A stretch of DNA of 64,000 bases from Podospora pseudocomata. Its lineage: Eukaryota > Ascomycota > Sordariomycetes > Sordariales > Podosporaceae. The notes beneath the pieces are model-generated. The model was not told the origin of the DNA. It saw nothing but the letters and a program-made list of their open reading frames with translations, and did no database searches. A program made the translations under genes and the position numbers. Location of the stretch: contig NW_026946363.1 in assembly GCF_035222375.1 (NCBI RefSeq), forward strand, positions 7,192,001 to 7,256,000, written 5' to 3'. Positions within the stretch are counted from its first letter, which is position 1. Every line of letters begins with the position of its first letter. Below are positions 10,873-24,700 of this stretch, in pieces.

Positions 10873-13800
10873 ATAGATACTTCGACTGCTTTGATACTGG
10901 TCATGAACTAAGCACCTGGATAGTGCTCGCTCGTTTTGGAACGGTCAAATGGCGTTTATACGGGGTTATTCTTGGGTTATCGTTTTTGTAATTGGTGGTG
11001 GATGGACTCGGCAGTGCGATACGAGGTGTAGCAGTAGTCTTTGGAAGCATTCGTTTGAGAGAAGAAAGCAAAGGTACCTTGTAATTGACCAAGATCTATA
11101 GATAGCTGCGAAAATAACAGGTGAAAAGATGATAATGTGTGGAAAGGGCTTTCTGGGACGTTGATACAGCTCATTAATCGTGTTCTCGATATATTGCATC
11201 TCTGCCACCCTCATATATACCCCCGTGGATACCAGCTATCGTGGCAGGCAGATCGTGAGCCTTCAGAGGCATACCTCAGAAATAGCTCCTCGAAAGGTGA
11301 CAGCGCTGCCTGAAAACACGATTCTCACCCACCCTCATCTCTCACCCGAGATCTGATGATCTCAGCCGCGATAACACCGTGCCGACCAGCCTGGGCACAC
11401 CGGCTTCGCTGACCCGGCACCTCACGATATCACATCGCCAATCAGATCATCAACCGTCCAGCCACGCTCCCCGCCAAGACAAACCGATCGACAATGCTAA
11501 GATCTGCTAAAGAGTAAAAGAGCTAGCCCGGCCTCAGCCGGGAAATCGTCAACTCTCACGAGAATTTGGCCATTCCGAAAACGAGCCTCTTGGCTGGCGC
11601 GGACTGGCAAAGATGAAAAAAAGCAGCGCTGATGAATTCGGTTCATGCAGATCCCACCAAGGAAGCTTTTCCCCAAAGGGTAGATCGCGACATCTGTTCA
11701 GACAGGGCCAGAGTGCAGTGTTCTCCCCCCCCGCATCTCTGCTAGCTGTGGGACTCACCGCCATCGTGAGCAAAATCGTCACCAGATGAGACAACATCTC
11801 GCACACACACAGCAGTGTTTCTTGCTGGATCCCGCCCGCAGGCTGGGCAAGATAGACAGGCGGTGAATTTGTCGGTAAGCAGCTCGCCCACCCTTGAGTA
11901 AATGATCGAGACAAACAAACAAAGAGAAAGTGATAGACGAGAGAGAAGAGACCGTTCACGACGGTTTGCCTTGTGACGCCTTGGGGGCAGGACGCTACGG
12001 AAGTTTTGACTGTGGCCTGCTTGCTGTTGTGGCAGCGCCGAAGGGTCTTGCGTGACAGCAACCACGACAGGTTCGAGACAATGTTTTCTTGAGCGTCCAG
12101 AATTTGGTTGGACAGAATGCGCGCACAGGGTGGAAAAGAGGGTAAACAATGAGCTGTTCCGTTCCCCCACAACAACCAGTTAGTAACGGCCGCATCATCA
12201 ATGTTATCTCGCCCCTCAGGTTTGTATTTATCGCTGGTATTGCGGCCGGTAAAACCTGGTTGAGCCGCAGGACCAAGACTGACATACAACGATGCAGAAA
12301 GAACAATTCGATCCCGGAGGCCTTTTCCCACCTGTAGCCTGGATGCTACACTGCCTTTGCACAGGTAACATCGCGGGGTGGAGGCTGGGTGTTGATGCGG
12401 GTAGTGACCCCCGCGTGCGGTTGATGGTTTCAATGTCGAACGCTTCTTCTGTCTTGGGAGGACGGGATGCTGACGAACATGTTGGGAACATTCATGGAAT
12501 ACGAGTAGCCATAACCACAAATTCTCTGTATTGTCTTGGCTGACAATGGCCTTTATAGGGGCGGACGCGTGTCGTCTCGTCTTGAGGGGCGCAGTCGGCA
12601 ATACGAGGGCATCGATTCACATGGACATTTGCTGCATAATCTGTGGTGCCGTTTCTGGTGACCCCATCCTACGCTGCGGGAAGATCTCCAAGGGCTGGTC
12701 GCTGCCGTTGGGTTGACAACCACCGTTTTCCACTGGACAAATGTCTCCTATCCTCGACCAAAGCCGGCCTTGAACAGGGTGTCGTATACGAATCGTCTTT
12801 GTAGGTTCGTGGGGGTGGCATCAGCCAACCGTTCAGGTGTCCTCACCTGAAGATGGAAGCAGCTGAGTCACTGGCCACAGGTGCACACAAAGGGCGATAT
12901 CAATGTCGTGTGCAGAGAGCACTGCATTAGGGGGTGCTTCGTGCTTGCAGCAAGTGTGAGAGCTTGAGCCCTCCGCCGAGAGCTTGAGATGCCGTTGCTG
13001 CCGACGAAAGCCTCAAACAAAAAGGTGAAATGTGCGAGTCGCTTGAACACGGGTCTGGTGCCAGAGGTTTGTAGTAGGAAATAGGGGCCGTCGGGAGCAA
13101 GGAGATAGCTGTCACGTCTGTCTGCGCCTTCATCAGCAGCTGTTTCGGTTTATGCAGGTTGCCGCCCTGTCTCACTTGCTGGCTTCCTCTGCTGGGAGCC
13201 CATCCATATCAATCACGGACAGTCGGAACGGGAATGGAAGCTCACAACCGCGATGAATGTGTTCCTCCACGAAATGCCCCGACTCGAGAATCTCATAGGC
13301 CTTGGCTGACGTCTCGACGCCCTAGTGCTAGGGCATATGGTGGTGTGTGTGCTGTCGACCCACGGCGTATCGTGGTCCACAACCGTTACAAGGGCCATCG
13401 TGGTCCTAGTAGCGCTAAGCCTGTCACTAATTATTAACAGATTGATAGCCGTCAGGAAACGCGCCTGGAAAAAATGTCGCGCGTATCAGAAGATCTCGAC
13501 GAGGGTGGTGGAGTCGCACTGTCCCGTATTCTGTTGCATTCCACCCACTGCCAGTCACGTCCTCCTTGTCCAAGGAGAACGGAGTCCCGAGATGCGCCGA
13601 GCATGCCAACCACCCACTTAAAGCGTTGCTGTTGCTGCCGCGTTGAGCTGTCTCTGAAGCCCTTGATAGGGGGTTGTGTGGACAGGTCGCGAACAATCTC
13701 GGGTGAGGCGTGTATTGGTTCGAAGGATAACGAGAATTCCGCAAGCCACCGATGAGAAAGATCTTCAGGAACGGGCGGCGTCTTTCGCGGCTCGATTTCC

Positions 13801-15040
13801 ACGATGCCCAAGACCCAAGTGAGCTGAAGAATGGGTACCGGCTACCCCACCAAGCGGCCCAGTGCTAAGGTTGGACCGGGCATCCTGCGCATCTCACGGC
13901 ACTACAGGCCGCTCCAGCGGTTTCAGCGTGCCGCCATTGGCCACAAGTGGCTTTCAGCGCCCAGAACCACTAACGTACCCAGAGAATCCCAAGTACTGGC
14001 TACCGGAGGGCTGCGTGGATAGCTGTGGGAATCACGAAGAGAAGCGAGGGCAGTGACGCCATGGGCCCATTATCCATTTCCTAGTTGTTGCTGTTTCCCG
14101 TGAGCCCGAGCTCCGCTGGCCTCACCACTCAGCGGGGCTGCTTGCCCTGTCAACCCTTCCCTGCGGCAGCGCTGTGCCTTCCAGGTGTTCATGCAGCCCC
14201 TCTCCTCCTCCAGCTCTCCCGTCCCCAAGTAACGTGTGAAGCTGTGTCCCATCAAATACTTTTTAAACAAACCCCCAAAAAAAACACAAAGAGGCAGCAG
14301 GTGAAACTGCTGACACTGGGGAAGCGTTGAGCGTGTACTCACTCCGTACCAGTATTTCATTACTTGTGCTCTTGAACCAGCAACAGCGGAGCCATCTTCG
14401 CCCATCAGTTGACTTATCGGCAACAGCGCTGGTCAGATCTGGCTCCTTCTCACCCAATCCTTGTCATCAAACACCCGCCTCTCCTCGCCGTCCCCACCTG
14501 CTCATTGTTGGTGCTTCGGCCGGCTGGTTTTCTCTTTTTTACCTGCAAACGCTCCCCACGCCGCCACACACACCACCTTTTCTCCTCTTCCTTCCTCCTT
14601 CAACACCCTCGCGGGAACACCATCGCTGTCCTGTTCTGTCCGTCGCGCGGCTTCGCCGTGTTCAATTCTAGCTCACGGACTCATCCTATCTCCGGCTCTC
14701 TCGCCCAGGTCTCTCGTACGAACCATCAGGTCTCCAATCTCCAGCCGGTCTGATCGGGCTCAGGTGTCTCCAACTTTCCCCGAAACCCGCTGTCAGCAAA
14801 TATCTCTTTCACCACTACCCAACCTGACAAAATTGTCCAACCTGGCATGGCCGTGGCCCAATCCCAGCCAATTCGTGTGTGAGGATCTACTGGGAACAGT
14901 TGCGTGGGATTTTCGACTCGATTGACAACGAAATACATCGCCGTGTACCAAACGAGAGATCCACCAGCTGCTCTCCCTAGGGTCAACGAACACCGACACA
15001 ACACACCAATACAATACCACACCATACAGCCTCGCCCACC
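10873..15040. other. Long intergenic region, 4.2 kb, upstream of the WSC gene
   Basis: No gene is recognised. The right-hand 700 nt (from about 14400) are rich in C and T, as expected for a fungal promoter and leader feeding the WSC gene. The minus strand is open for 350 codons at 12601-11549 but has no ATG at its start and no domain; see the rejected list. No tRNA or repeat family was seen. Confidence 0.5.
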
Positions 15041-16451
15041 ATGGGGCAACCACTAACCGCCCTTGTCTGGGCTTTCTTTGGCATCGTTGCTCTGCTATCC
15101 AGCCGCTCTCAGGCAACGCCCTCTATCCCAATGGAGTATTGTGCCAGATACAACACTGGTCTCAAGTTTGACCCATGTAGGTGGTCAGTCATCTTGGCAC
15201 ACGGCTTCAGTATACTGACGTTATGACTCCTGATAGTTGTCAGCGACTTCCAGAGCATGGGTCGTTGCAGAATAAACTGCACGGATCTGAACTTTGCTTT
15301 CGCAATTTTGCTCGAGAAAAAGTGCTGGTGCTCAAGCACCGTCCCTAACAAGGCCGATCAGAACGACATCTCGGACTGCAGTTTTCCATGCCCGGGCTAT
15401 CCCGACGATATTTGCGGTGGAAAGGGTCCTGTGTATGGGTATCTTGAGATTGCCCAGTTCAAGCCTACAGCAACAGCGCCGCCAGCCCCATTTTCCACCA
15501 CCCGACAGCCGTCCAAAACAGCATCCGTAAGTACTCCCCAGTTTTCGAGCGCACAGCACAGAATGCCTGCCGAAGCCCTCCCGCAGCCGTTTTTCTTTTG
15601 TCTGCCTCAGCACCACGAGTCGTTGTTCCATCTCTTGGCCGCGCTTGAGAGCCCTGGAGTTACGGCCGTTTTTAACTTTCCCATACCACCCAGGCCCATG
15701 TCCCTGCACCCGTCCCTGTGACTATCGTGACCACTGAGGCTGAGATTGTGCAGAGCACATTGCACATCACAGTGACCGTGACACCGTCGATCTCCTCGGC
15801 GAGTGTATCTTCTTCAGCTTCATCTCCTGTATGCCCTGTTTTTTTTTATAAATATATATATATTTTTTTTAGTTTGTTTGCGATGGCTGGCGACATTTTA
15901 TTGTTTTGATTTGAGATGGAACATTGCTGACTTTTCGATAGCCTGATCAAGTCGTCACGTCGGAACCGGGTGGCGCAGTGGAGACAGTAACCGTTGGAGG
16001 CGTTGTCAAAACTGTGACGGCGGCCTTTCCCCAAGCCACCGGCGGGACGGTGCCAAGTTCTAGCAGTGGCCTGCAGGCCGGAGCCGTTGCCGGCATTGCC
16101 GTAGGCATCATCGGTGGCCTGTCGGTTCTTGGACTGTTCGTCTGGCTCTTGTGGAAGAAGAGGAGACAAGAAGAGCAGCAGGGATTTATCTCACCCATGA
16201 GAGGTGGTAGTGCTTCGGGCATGGGCTCTATGCGGTCAAAAGCCCCTCAAGTGACGGAGCAGCCATTAACATGGGAGGCCAAACGTCGAAGCCAGCTCAT
16301 GCCCATTGACCCGCGACTCGACCCGTTCTACGTACGCGATCCGAACCGAAGCCGCGACAGCGTCAACTCCCTACAAGACAACCACGACTATTCCAGACGA
16401 CTTGATGCGCCACGAGTGCTGAGAGCCACCAATCCAGACCCCGATTATTAG
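15041..16451 (+). CDS. WSC-domain cell-wall stress sensor, 356 aa
   Basis: Exons are 15041-15176, 15237-15526, 15694-15828 and 15942-16451; all introns are GT-AG and in frame. A signal peptide (cleavage near SRSQA) is followed by one WSC domain at about residues 29-122 with eight cysteines (YC, GRC, INC, KC, WC, DC, PC, IC). A Ser/Thr/Pro-rich stretch, presumably O-mannosylated, comes next. One membrane helix is visible (AGIAVGIIGGLSVLGLFVWL), then the basic stop-transfer KKRRQ and a cytoplasmic tail of about 100 residues. This is the layout of Wsc1/Slg1-type sensors, which sit in the plasma membrane and signal wall damage through Rho1 and the cell-integrity MAP-kinase cascade. The role here follows from family knowledge. 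The second and third introns fall within the Ser/Thr region. Confidence 0.92.
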
Positions 16452-18714
16452 ACTGGGGGTTTTTCTCGATCAATTCTTTCGTTTTGCAATTTTCTGGGTT
16501 GGAAAATAGGGGGTCGGCGGGCTGGGCTGGGTTTTCATGACGTACACGAACGAATCCCGACTATCTTTTTTCTCTGAGGCATTTTCCGCGACGAGTTTTC
16601 GTTTTCTTCATTACTGCATTTGCATTCCACGATACCAATGGCGTTTTCGGGCTGGGTGGATACACTAGGAGATAAGGGAAGGGGGACACTTCCGTTGCAA
16701 TCGCTACTGCTTGCCTGGTGGTTGTTTGAGTTGGGTTGGGAGGCAAGATAAAGTTATGCGTGCGGTCAAGAAAAGATAGGTTTTCTTTTTGGGCTGGAAA
16801 CAACAGGCACGGTCTGAATGGGGTTCTTTCCGTTCTGGGTGACAGCTGTGGCGGTGGATTTAATAGGGGATGGTTAGGGCCTGAATCGATTGACTGGCAT
16901 GAAGCGATTCTGGAAAAGACTGACATGGCAAAAGGGTGGGTGAACACATGAAGTTGGCCAAGTGCTGGTCAACGGATGGTTTATTTGTACATATTTACAT
17001 TGACATTGTCGAGGCTGCTGTCACCCACGATCTGAAGACCACAAGAACATATTTTATGTCTAAAGTTTTTATGTTTTCATATTGCTCAATTGCTGAAAAG
17101 TCTTTGAGATCCTTCAACCTCGGACTCTCCACGGGGATAAATATTCAGCGTGGACTGCGCCGCAGTTAGGCAGATGAGAAACAGCTATCCAAATATCATT
17201 GGCTAAGCTTGGAGCTCTGAGGTCGTGATTTCCGGCCTGCGAACCGGTGAGATTCGAACTGTGCCGCCCGTACCTGATTTTTTCTTCCCCCGGATTCTGA
17301 AAGCAATGACACTGCCTCTTTGACAAAGTGGAGCTTGTTGGATGATGATGATGATGATGATGATGGCGACTGTGGGTGCTACGGGCATACTACAGGTGAC
17401 TGCGTGAATAGCGCAACGATTTTGGTTCTGGTTGGCAAGATCGAGAATCGCATCTTCCTTTTTGACATGCATGAAACCAACCAACACATCATCAAACGAT
17501 GGGATTGGGTGAGATTTGCGGATGATCCAGACAGGAACAAGCTTTGGTAGGGAGGGGTGGGGATGGAAAGGGAAGTCGTGCCTGAATATCATTTTTCTCC
17601 TCTGGCAAATAAATGGGAGCCGGATTTTCCGGTTGCTGGGTGTAACAATGGGTGGTTGAGGTTGTGGTTTCTTTTACCCCTGAAGATCCCCTGACGGCGT
17701 GCACCCAATGCCGTTTGGTGGTCACCCTCCATGATGGCGAGGAGGGGGCGGTTCATCGTTTACTGTGTCCCGTACCTTTGCATAGCATTTGATTCATTGA
17801 TGCTCGAGATCGAGACAAACAAACAAAAGCCTCCACGTTTTGTCAAAACCGTCGAGATGGTTACCAGGATGGTGGTGAGGACGAAGAGAGATGTGATGTC
17901 ATCATCAATTTGAAACACCGCCAGCCCACTCACAAAATAACGATTGACAGTTCTGCAGCAAAAAAGACGACCCAACAGAATCCGCAAACTTGAGAGGTGG
18001 CAGAATAACTTGGTCATATCTCCGGACCCTCAGGTATCCGGATAGACGGAGTGGATATGCTGACTACAACCAAGAAGGCGATACGCGGACAGATACAACA
18101 GCAACCCTCAACATCAAACGATCGCGGACTCGGCCTTTATCACCGACGTTGCCGTGCTCGCAGCTCCATTCTGCCGGTACCGATGAGTTGCAAAGCTTGA
18201 TTTGGAGATGAACCGGAGCAAAATGACCGGCCGAGGCGGATGGGAGTTCTATCAATCACTTTCCGGTTGTTGCCAGTTGCCTGCGGTTGGGAGATTGGGG
18301 GTGGGTTACATGACGTAGAGGACTTGCAGGTGCAATCACGGCTCGGCTTTTTTCTAGCAAGGATGATGGAACAATTGTTATCAAGAGGGTTTTGGTGAAT
18401 GGATGTTGTCAAGTGTCTCCCTTGGACAAGCCAGTTTCGCTGCTGACTCTTCGAAGCCCAGAACCAGAGGGATCCTTGCAGAACGTACACCCAAACTTGA
18501 CATTCATAGCAATTCAACTCCATAAAACAACGTGCGCCAAACATTTATTCTCCCCAAGCAAAACAAACAAGATACACTGTCAAACGGCTATACCACTATT
18601 CACACTCCAACACGTCCTCACAACAAGCTTGACTTGTACACAATATTGACCCAACAAATTATCATACACCCTTCTCACCCCTTTAAGCCACCCCCATTTC
18701 ACCATTCAGCTCCC
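16452..18714. other. Convergent intergenic region, 2.3 kb
   Basis: This lies between the 3' ends of the WSC gene and the dynein gene. It contains a GAT microsatellite at 17341-17364, and AT-richer sequence near 17040-17100. No gene is recognised. A T-arm-like string near 17248 does not fold as a tRNA. Confidence 0.5.
17341..17364. repeat. GAT trinucleotide microsatellite, 8 units
   Basis: Eight perfect GAT units in non-coding sequence between convergent genes. Confidence 0.9.
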
Positions 18715-21700
18715 CTAAACCTCCATCAAAACCTCACCCTCATCCAGCAAATCCACCACCTTCTTCAGATTCCCAATCAAGCTCCTCCCCAACCCAACAA
18801 GCAACAACTTCTCCGCATTCGCCGGCAACCCCAAATACGTAGGCGGCTCTCTCTCAGGCAGCCTCTGGATCCACCCCATAAACTCCTGAAGGGACGTTCC
18901 GCTGGGAACAACCAGCTCCTCGCTCCCCGTCTCGGGTGTGCCTTCGACAAGCTTGTGGCCAATATCAAACGCGGCCGGGGTCAAGAAAGTAGACACGATT
19001 TGCCGCAGCATGTTCATGTCCCCTTCGTCGTCAATCTTGCCTCCGTAGGTTTCTGTGATCAAGTACCGGATCATGTCCCAGGGAATGTTGGTCGGCGCAA
19101 TGTTGGTGCGGTTTTGTGCGGCGACGTCGATCCAAGTGTCAATGACAAAGGCGGAGCATTCGTACTATTTTCCATGTTAGTGTCGTGTCAATTTCCAGCA
19201 AAAGTTGTTCGGAGGGACTTACATCAGCATCGTTGAACTCCCAGAACCCCTTCCAACCCAGATTGGGGGCATACCGCAACCTCTCCTGCACCACAGCATG
19301 CAGGAACGACAGCAACAGATACAGTCGCGTTCTCTCCACAGGTGACTTGACGCTCCTTGTGCTCAGCGAGCCCATCGAGTCCTTCATATTGGCCCTCACG
19401 CCAGCAGGCTGCTCGTACATCAACACTCGGGATGCTCTCAGCAGGTTAACAGGAATCTTGGGCGAAGACTCCATAGACAGGAACAGTCTAAACTCTGGGT
19501 TCGGGTTCAGGCTCTCCATCCGCTTCTCAAGTGACTGAAGCCAAGTAGGAGCCAAGTGGACGTTCTTGATGAGGACCCAAGAGCCGGTCTGGGCAGCATT
19601 GCTGATAGCCTTGTCCGCACTGGCCAGACCTTCGTTGGAACCCATGGCAATGTTGGTGCAGCGGACACGCATGCGCTCAACCAGACTGTCAACCTTGTAA
19701 GAGGCGTCAAAGCCAGGGCTAGAGACAAGGGAAATGGGGCGAGTAGCAGAAACCTGATCGACAGTCTGCTTGAGATCCTCGACAATGTCGAACAGATCAT
19801 TGCCAAACACCAATGTTACAAACCGTTCGGCGGTAGGGACGAACCGATCAAGACGGAAAAGCTTGACCAAGAGCAGCGATATGAGAGCGCGATCCGTCTC
19901 AGCAACACTGTCATCCCAGATCTTGGGCACGAAGTTCTCAGCAAGCTCCTCCGAAAGAAACTTGTCCCAGTCTGCCTCAGGCACATTCTCAATCTTGTCC
20001 TTGAGAGCAGTGATACGCTTGGCCCGAGCAAAGACCTCGTCCTTGGCGCCAATGTCAGTCGAGAGGTCCTTACCCTCCACCTTTTCATCAAGAATCACAT
20101 CCAACAGGCCCTTGTCCATTTTGTAGGGCGATGCCTGAGCAAGCAGCATGGCAAGCGTGATCCTGTCCTTTTGCAACAGACCCAGAGCAGTTCGCTTGAA
20201 GGCAGCCACGAAGAGATCCTTGACAATGATATCTCTCCTGACGTTATGATTCTGCTCCCCCTCCAAGTGCGGGTTGCCGTGCAAGACCGAGTGGAAGATA
20301 TCCAGGAAATACTGCAGCGAGAACTGATAGAAGTGATTGATGTAGTGCAGCTGCTCGAGGACAGCAAAGACAGCACTGCAAGATCTGGCAATGATGTTGT
20401 ACTGCAGCGTGATCTCCTCCACCTCGGCCATAACACCCTCGGTGTTGCTCATCTTGGTTGAAATCTCGGCCGCCTCCGTCTTGAGAGTCTCGAGTGTCTC
20501 GATGACATTGTCATCATCCAGTATATTGCCACGGGATTCGTTGAGCGCTTGCAGCAGACGCTTCTCAAGCTGTCGAAGATGAACCTTGAACTCTCCTTGT
20601 AACTTGATGAGGTTGGAACGACGCTCATCAACATCAGGACGCTCAGACTTGAGCACCTCAGCCAAAGACTGGGTTTGCAAACTGCTCTGAGTGACAGTAA
20701 AGTTGACAAATGTCGTCCGCGAGCAGATATCAGGAGCAAAGGTGGCCGAAGGATCCCGCGTGGAAAGGTAAATCTTGAACGCAGGCGAGAAATCGATCTG
20801 CTGCTTTCCAAGCTGGATCAGCACACGACCACCAGTCTTTTGGTACTCCTTATTGAGCACATGATTGAGCACAGGGTCGAGATGTTCGGCATCCTGGATG
20901 AGGATCGGGTTACCGAAACGGAGAGAACTCTCGAGCTGCTTGGTGAACGAATCATCCAAGAAGCTGGTCACGGTAAGCCGGCGGTCCTTGCACTCGCGCT
21001 GCAAGAACTCAGTGACACGGCCCGAGGGGTCGATGATGAGCGGGTACCGGTTGAAGCGCTGCAAGATGATGGCGTTTTCTGTGCACAGGTCGTCCACAGG
21101 CAGCGTGTTGGCCTGCCAGCTGAGCCTCTCATCGGCCGTCGAGAGGTATTCCGTGACAGGATTATGCTGCTTGAATTGAATACCACTGAGATGCAGCTGG
21201 TGCAGCCAATCCTCCATCATCGATTTTCTGAACACCTGGTCATAGAGACCGCTGTACGCCAAGAAAGCAGCAGCAACCAACACATCGCCCACCAGCGTGC
21301 TGATCTGCGTCTCGAACGACTTGCTGCCCTCCTCCCAGCGTGTCCTCTCACTCGACAAGCTATCGAGCAGCTTGACACTGCGGTCGACCTTGAATTGCAC
21401 CCTTGACATCTCCGACTTGATAGCCTGCGTCTCGCTGATCAACGACGCATACTCAACCTTGTAAGTGGCAATGCTAGCCTCGAGGTTTTCAATCGTCTGC
21501 TCGACCGCCTTGGCCTCAGCCTTGGTCTGGAGAGCCTGTTCCTCGAGCTGCCGCACTTCCTCTCTCAGCGGCCCAACACGGTCCAGGATCTCGGCGTACT
21601 GCACCTGCGCCTCAACCCACTGGACAAGCGGACCGCAAGCCTTGGAGGCACGGTTGACTTTCTCAAAGGTAAACTCGGGGTTGGCCAAGAACTCGTTCCG

Positions 21701-24700
21701 CATCTTCATCCTCAGCGCCTTGGTCATCTGCCTCTCATTGTCAAAGTTGATGATGCTGGCGATGAAATCATCACGACGGACAACAGCCTGAATCTGCTTC
21801 CAATCGTTGACCTTGTGACCAATCAATGTGCAGACTGAATCGAGCGCCAGCCTGACACCAGGTGGAGGCGCAGACATGGACCTGACTTCGGTAAGCTGGG
21901 GCTTCTTGATGTTGCCGACACTAGCCTTGGCCGCCTCAACAGCCGGTTCGGCCTTGGCTAAATCCTCCAACACAAACTTCTTGCGAGAAGCAACCTCAGC
22001 CTCCTGCTTCCCAAGCGCAACCTGAATCTCCAACGAAGCATTCTTCCTCTGCTCCGCCTCACGCTGATCGGCAACCATCCTCTGCAGCTTCTCATTGGCC
22101 TCCGCATCCTTCTGCTCAAGCTGGGCCTTCTTCTCCGCCAGACTGACCCTCAAATCCCGAACCTTGTCGACCGTATCTCTCAGCTTCTCCAACCCAACAT
22201 TCAAATGCCTCTGTTGCTCCTCCAAATCTTCCCTCTTCTCATTGTACAGCTTGACATACTGCGCCACAAAGTCCAGGAAATGTCTCGGAGTAAGGAAAGT
22301 GACCTTGCCCTGCTGCTTGAGGAGCTTGCTGTTGAACCGCTGCAACGAGTAGTGAATATACACCATGGAGTTGACGACCGCCTCTCTGTGCGACGGCGGC
22401 AGGTTGAGACTGCGGTACGCCACAGGAATTGTATCGGGAGCAGCCCAGTTTGACCTGTCCAAGTCCACAGAGTGCGTGAGCTCATGACCGACCTGGAACA
22501 AGGCCTGATCGGACCAGTCACCGAACCAGTTGAGCACGCAACGGTTGAACAGCGCAGGCGACGTCGCAGCCTTGGAACTCAAGCCATCCTCCGGCGGGTT
22601 CATGGTGAACACCACATGCAAGTTCTTGACAATCTGCCCCGTGAACCACTTGTACAGCTCCTCCTGTGAATCCAACAACAACCCCTGTCGCTGAGCACCC
22701 TCCTTGCAAGCCGTCATCAACGCAGCCAAATCATCACCCTCAAACAGACCCGGCACCTCAGCATTGGCCAACAGAGTATTCATCCTCTCCAGGAAACCCG
22801 AATCCAGCACATTCGACTCGTCCATAATGAAGCACATTTTCTCCCCCTTGCAGCCGCACCTCCTCAACACCTCCCTCAGATCCTCATCAAAGTCTTCCGC
22901 CGAGTACTTGCCATGAACCTTGATCTGGAACACCTTCAAGCCATTCATCCAAGCCACGAACCTAGACAGCGTAGTCTTGCCACTACCGCTGACACCAATA
23001 AGAATAAGATGTCCCTGCGGCTGTCTGAACACACGATCAATGCGCAGCACGTGCTCCAAGACGTCATTGAACAGGATAAGCGGGACATCGACTTCTTCTT
23101 CGCAAAAGGTCTTGAGTCTGGCCTTGACGAAGTCGCGAAGCTGCTCGCGGTCAACAGGCACATAGTTCTTTGAGAGCCAATTGGAGAACAGGATTGGTCC
23201 ACCAAGCGCCTTTTGCTCATCAATGGTGGGGAAGTACTCCATGGCGATTCTGCGGACAGCATCATCGGTCCATTTGCGCTCCTCTTCGGCAACCAGACGA
23301 TCTTGGAACAGGCGCAACGCTTCATGGGCCCAAATTCGGATGAGACCTTCCACTGACAACGTCTCCAGCGGCCGAATAGCCTCATACACACCGCGCACCC
23401 ATCTGGTGAGTTCACGAGGACTGTAGACGTAATGGGGCTGAATCTTGGGTGTGAACCTCTGCTGTGACTCGAGATACAGCTTAACCATGGCCTGCGTGAG
23501 CGGCTCGGCATAGCCACGGAGCGAGGGAATGATCTTGAGAACCGCCGAGTTGAAGGTGCCATAAATCTGCATGAGCGAGACCTCGCCAGGGTAATCAACC
23601 ATGATAAGGGGAGCATGTCTCAGGAAACGGGGACCCATGGGGGTACGGCCAGCATCAGTAGGCGGGTTGCAAGCACCGACGAATTGGATGCGGTCAAGGG
23701 TGACCCAGGACTTGTCCGAAGTCCTCCAGAAGCCGTTGTGTTCGACGAGCTGACGGAGGAAAGAAATTGCACGCTGAGTACCGTACTTGTCGGGGGCGGG
23801 CAAGTTGATTTCGTCGCAGAAGATGACAAGCCAGCGGCCAATTTGTGTGGGCGAAAGCATGACTCCGTTAAGCGTCTTCTTGTACTCGCAATATTGCTCA
23901 AACGTCTTGATCAGCAAGTCAGGCGTCGTCGCGCTAGAAAAGTTGAGGCCGACGACTTCCATGTTGGGAAGCTTGCGGAGAGCGCTGAACAGCGTCATTG
24001 TTTTACCGGAACCAGGAGGACCGCACAGCAACAGAGGCTTATGCTCAGCAAGCCACGAGTAGAGAACATCCTCATGGCGAACAGTGTCCAGGGTGGGAAT
24101 GACAACATCCGTCTGCGTGACCGAGTGAGTGTTGACTTCGATGGTAGGTACCTGGTTCTGCCAAGGTGTCCATTCAGCCTTGGGCAACGACACGTCAAAG
24201 TCGATGAGCGAGTTTGTGTTGTCCAGAGGAGGGGAGCCGAAGCTGGCCAGACCAGCAACCTTGTCACCAAACTGCTTGCGGTCATTCAATGGGCAATCAC
24301 CCGTCAAAGCCCAGACGAGTGCCAGCAAAAGCTTCTTGGAGATGTAATTCTCGACCTGCTCAGGCTCCAGAGGGAAGTCGACATGCTGACTGTTGTATTC
24401 GATGATATCGCGAACAGCCTTGTTCAGCAGAGAGAACATGGTGTTAAGGACACGAGCAGTGGTGAACTCCATGATGTGATTGAAGCCCTCAGCTTGCTGT
24501 AGCGCTTCATTGATGAAGTTATCAGTCGTGAGATAGGCCTGTAGCAAGTCGGCTGCCTGAGCCTGAACAGCAAGAGCTTTGGCCGAGCTCTGCCCAGTAG
24601 CGACAGCATCCTCATCCAGATCCTCGAACGCAACAGACCGCAGCGTCTCAATATAGTTGGTGACCAGCATGTTCGGTGTGACGGTATCCTCACTGAACCA

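Noticed and set aside
11549-12601. 350-codon minus-strand open frame in the long intergenic region
   Set aside because: No ATG near its start, since the first Met comes after about 275 codons. Its composition is Cys/His/Ser/Arg-heavy like translated non-coding DNA, and it has no domain or splice support. The length is unusual, so transcription data could reopen it.
17235-17275. T-arm-like string GATTCGAAC suggesting a tRNA
   Set aside because: The flanking bases do not pair as a T-stem on either strand, and no acceptor, D or anticodon arm could be found.
19556-20461. 301-codon plus-strand frame inside dynein, and others like it (20675-21406, 23615-24502)
   Set aside because: Antisense shadows of a strongly biased, clearly conserved coding exon.
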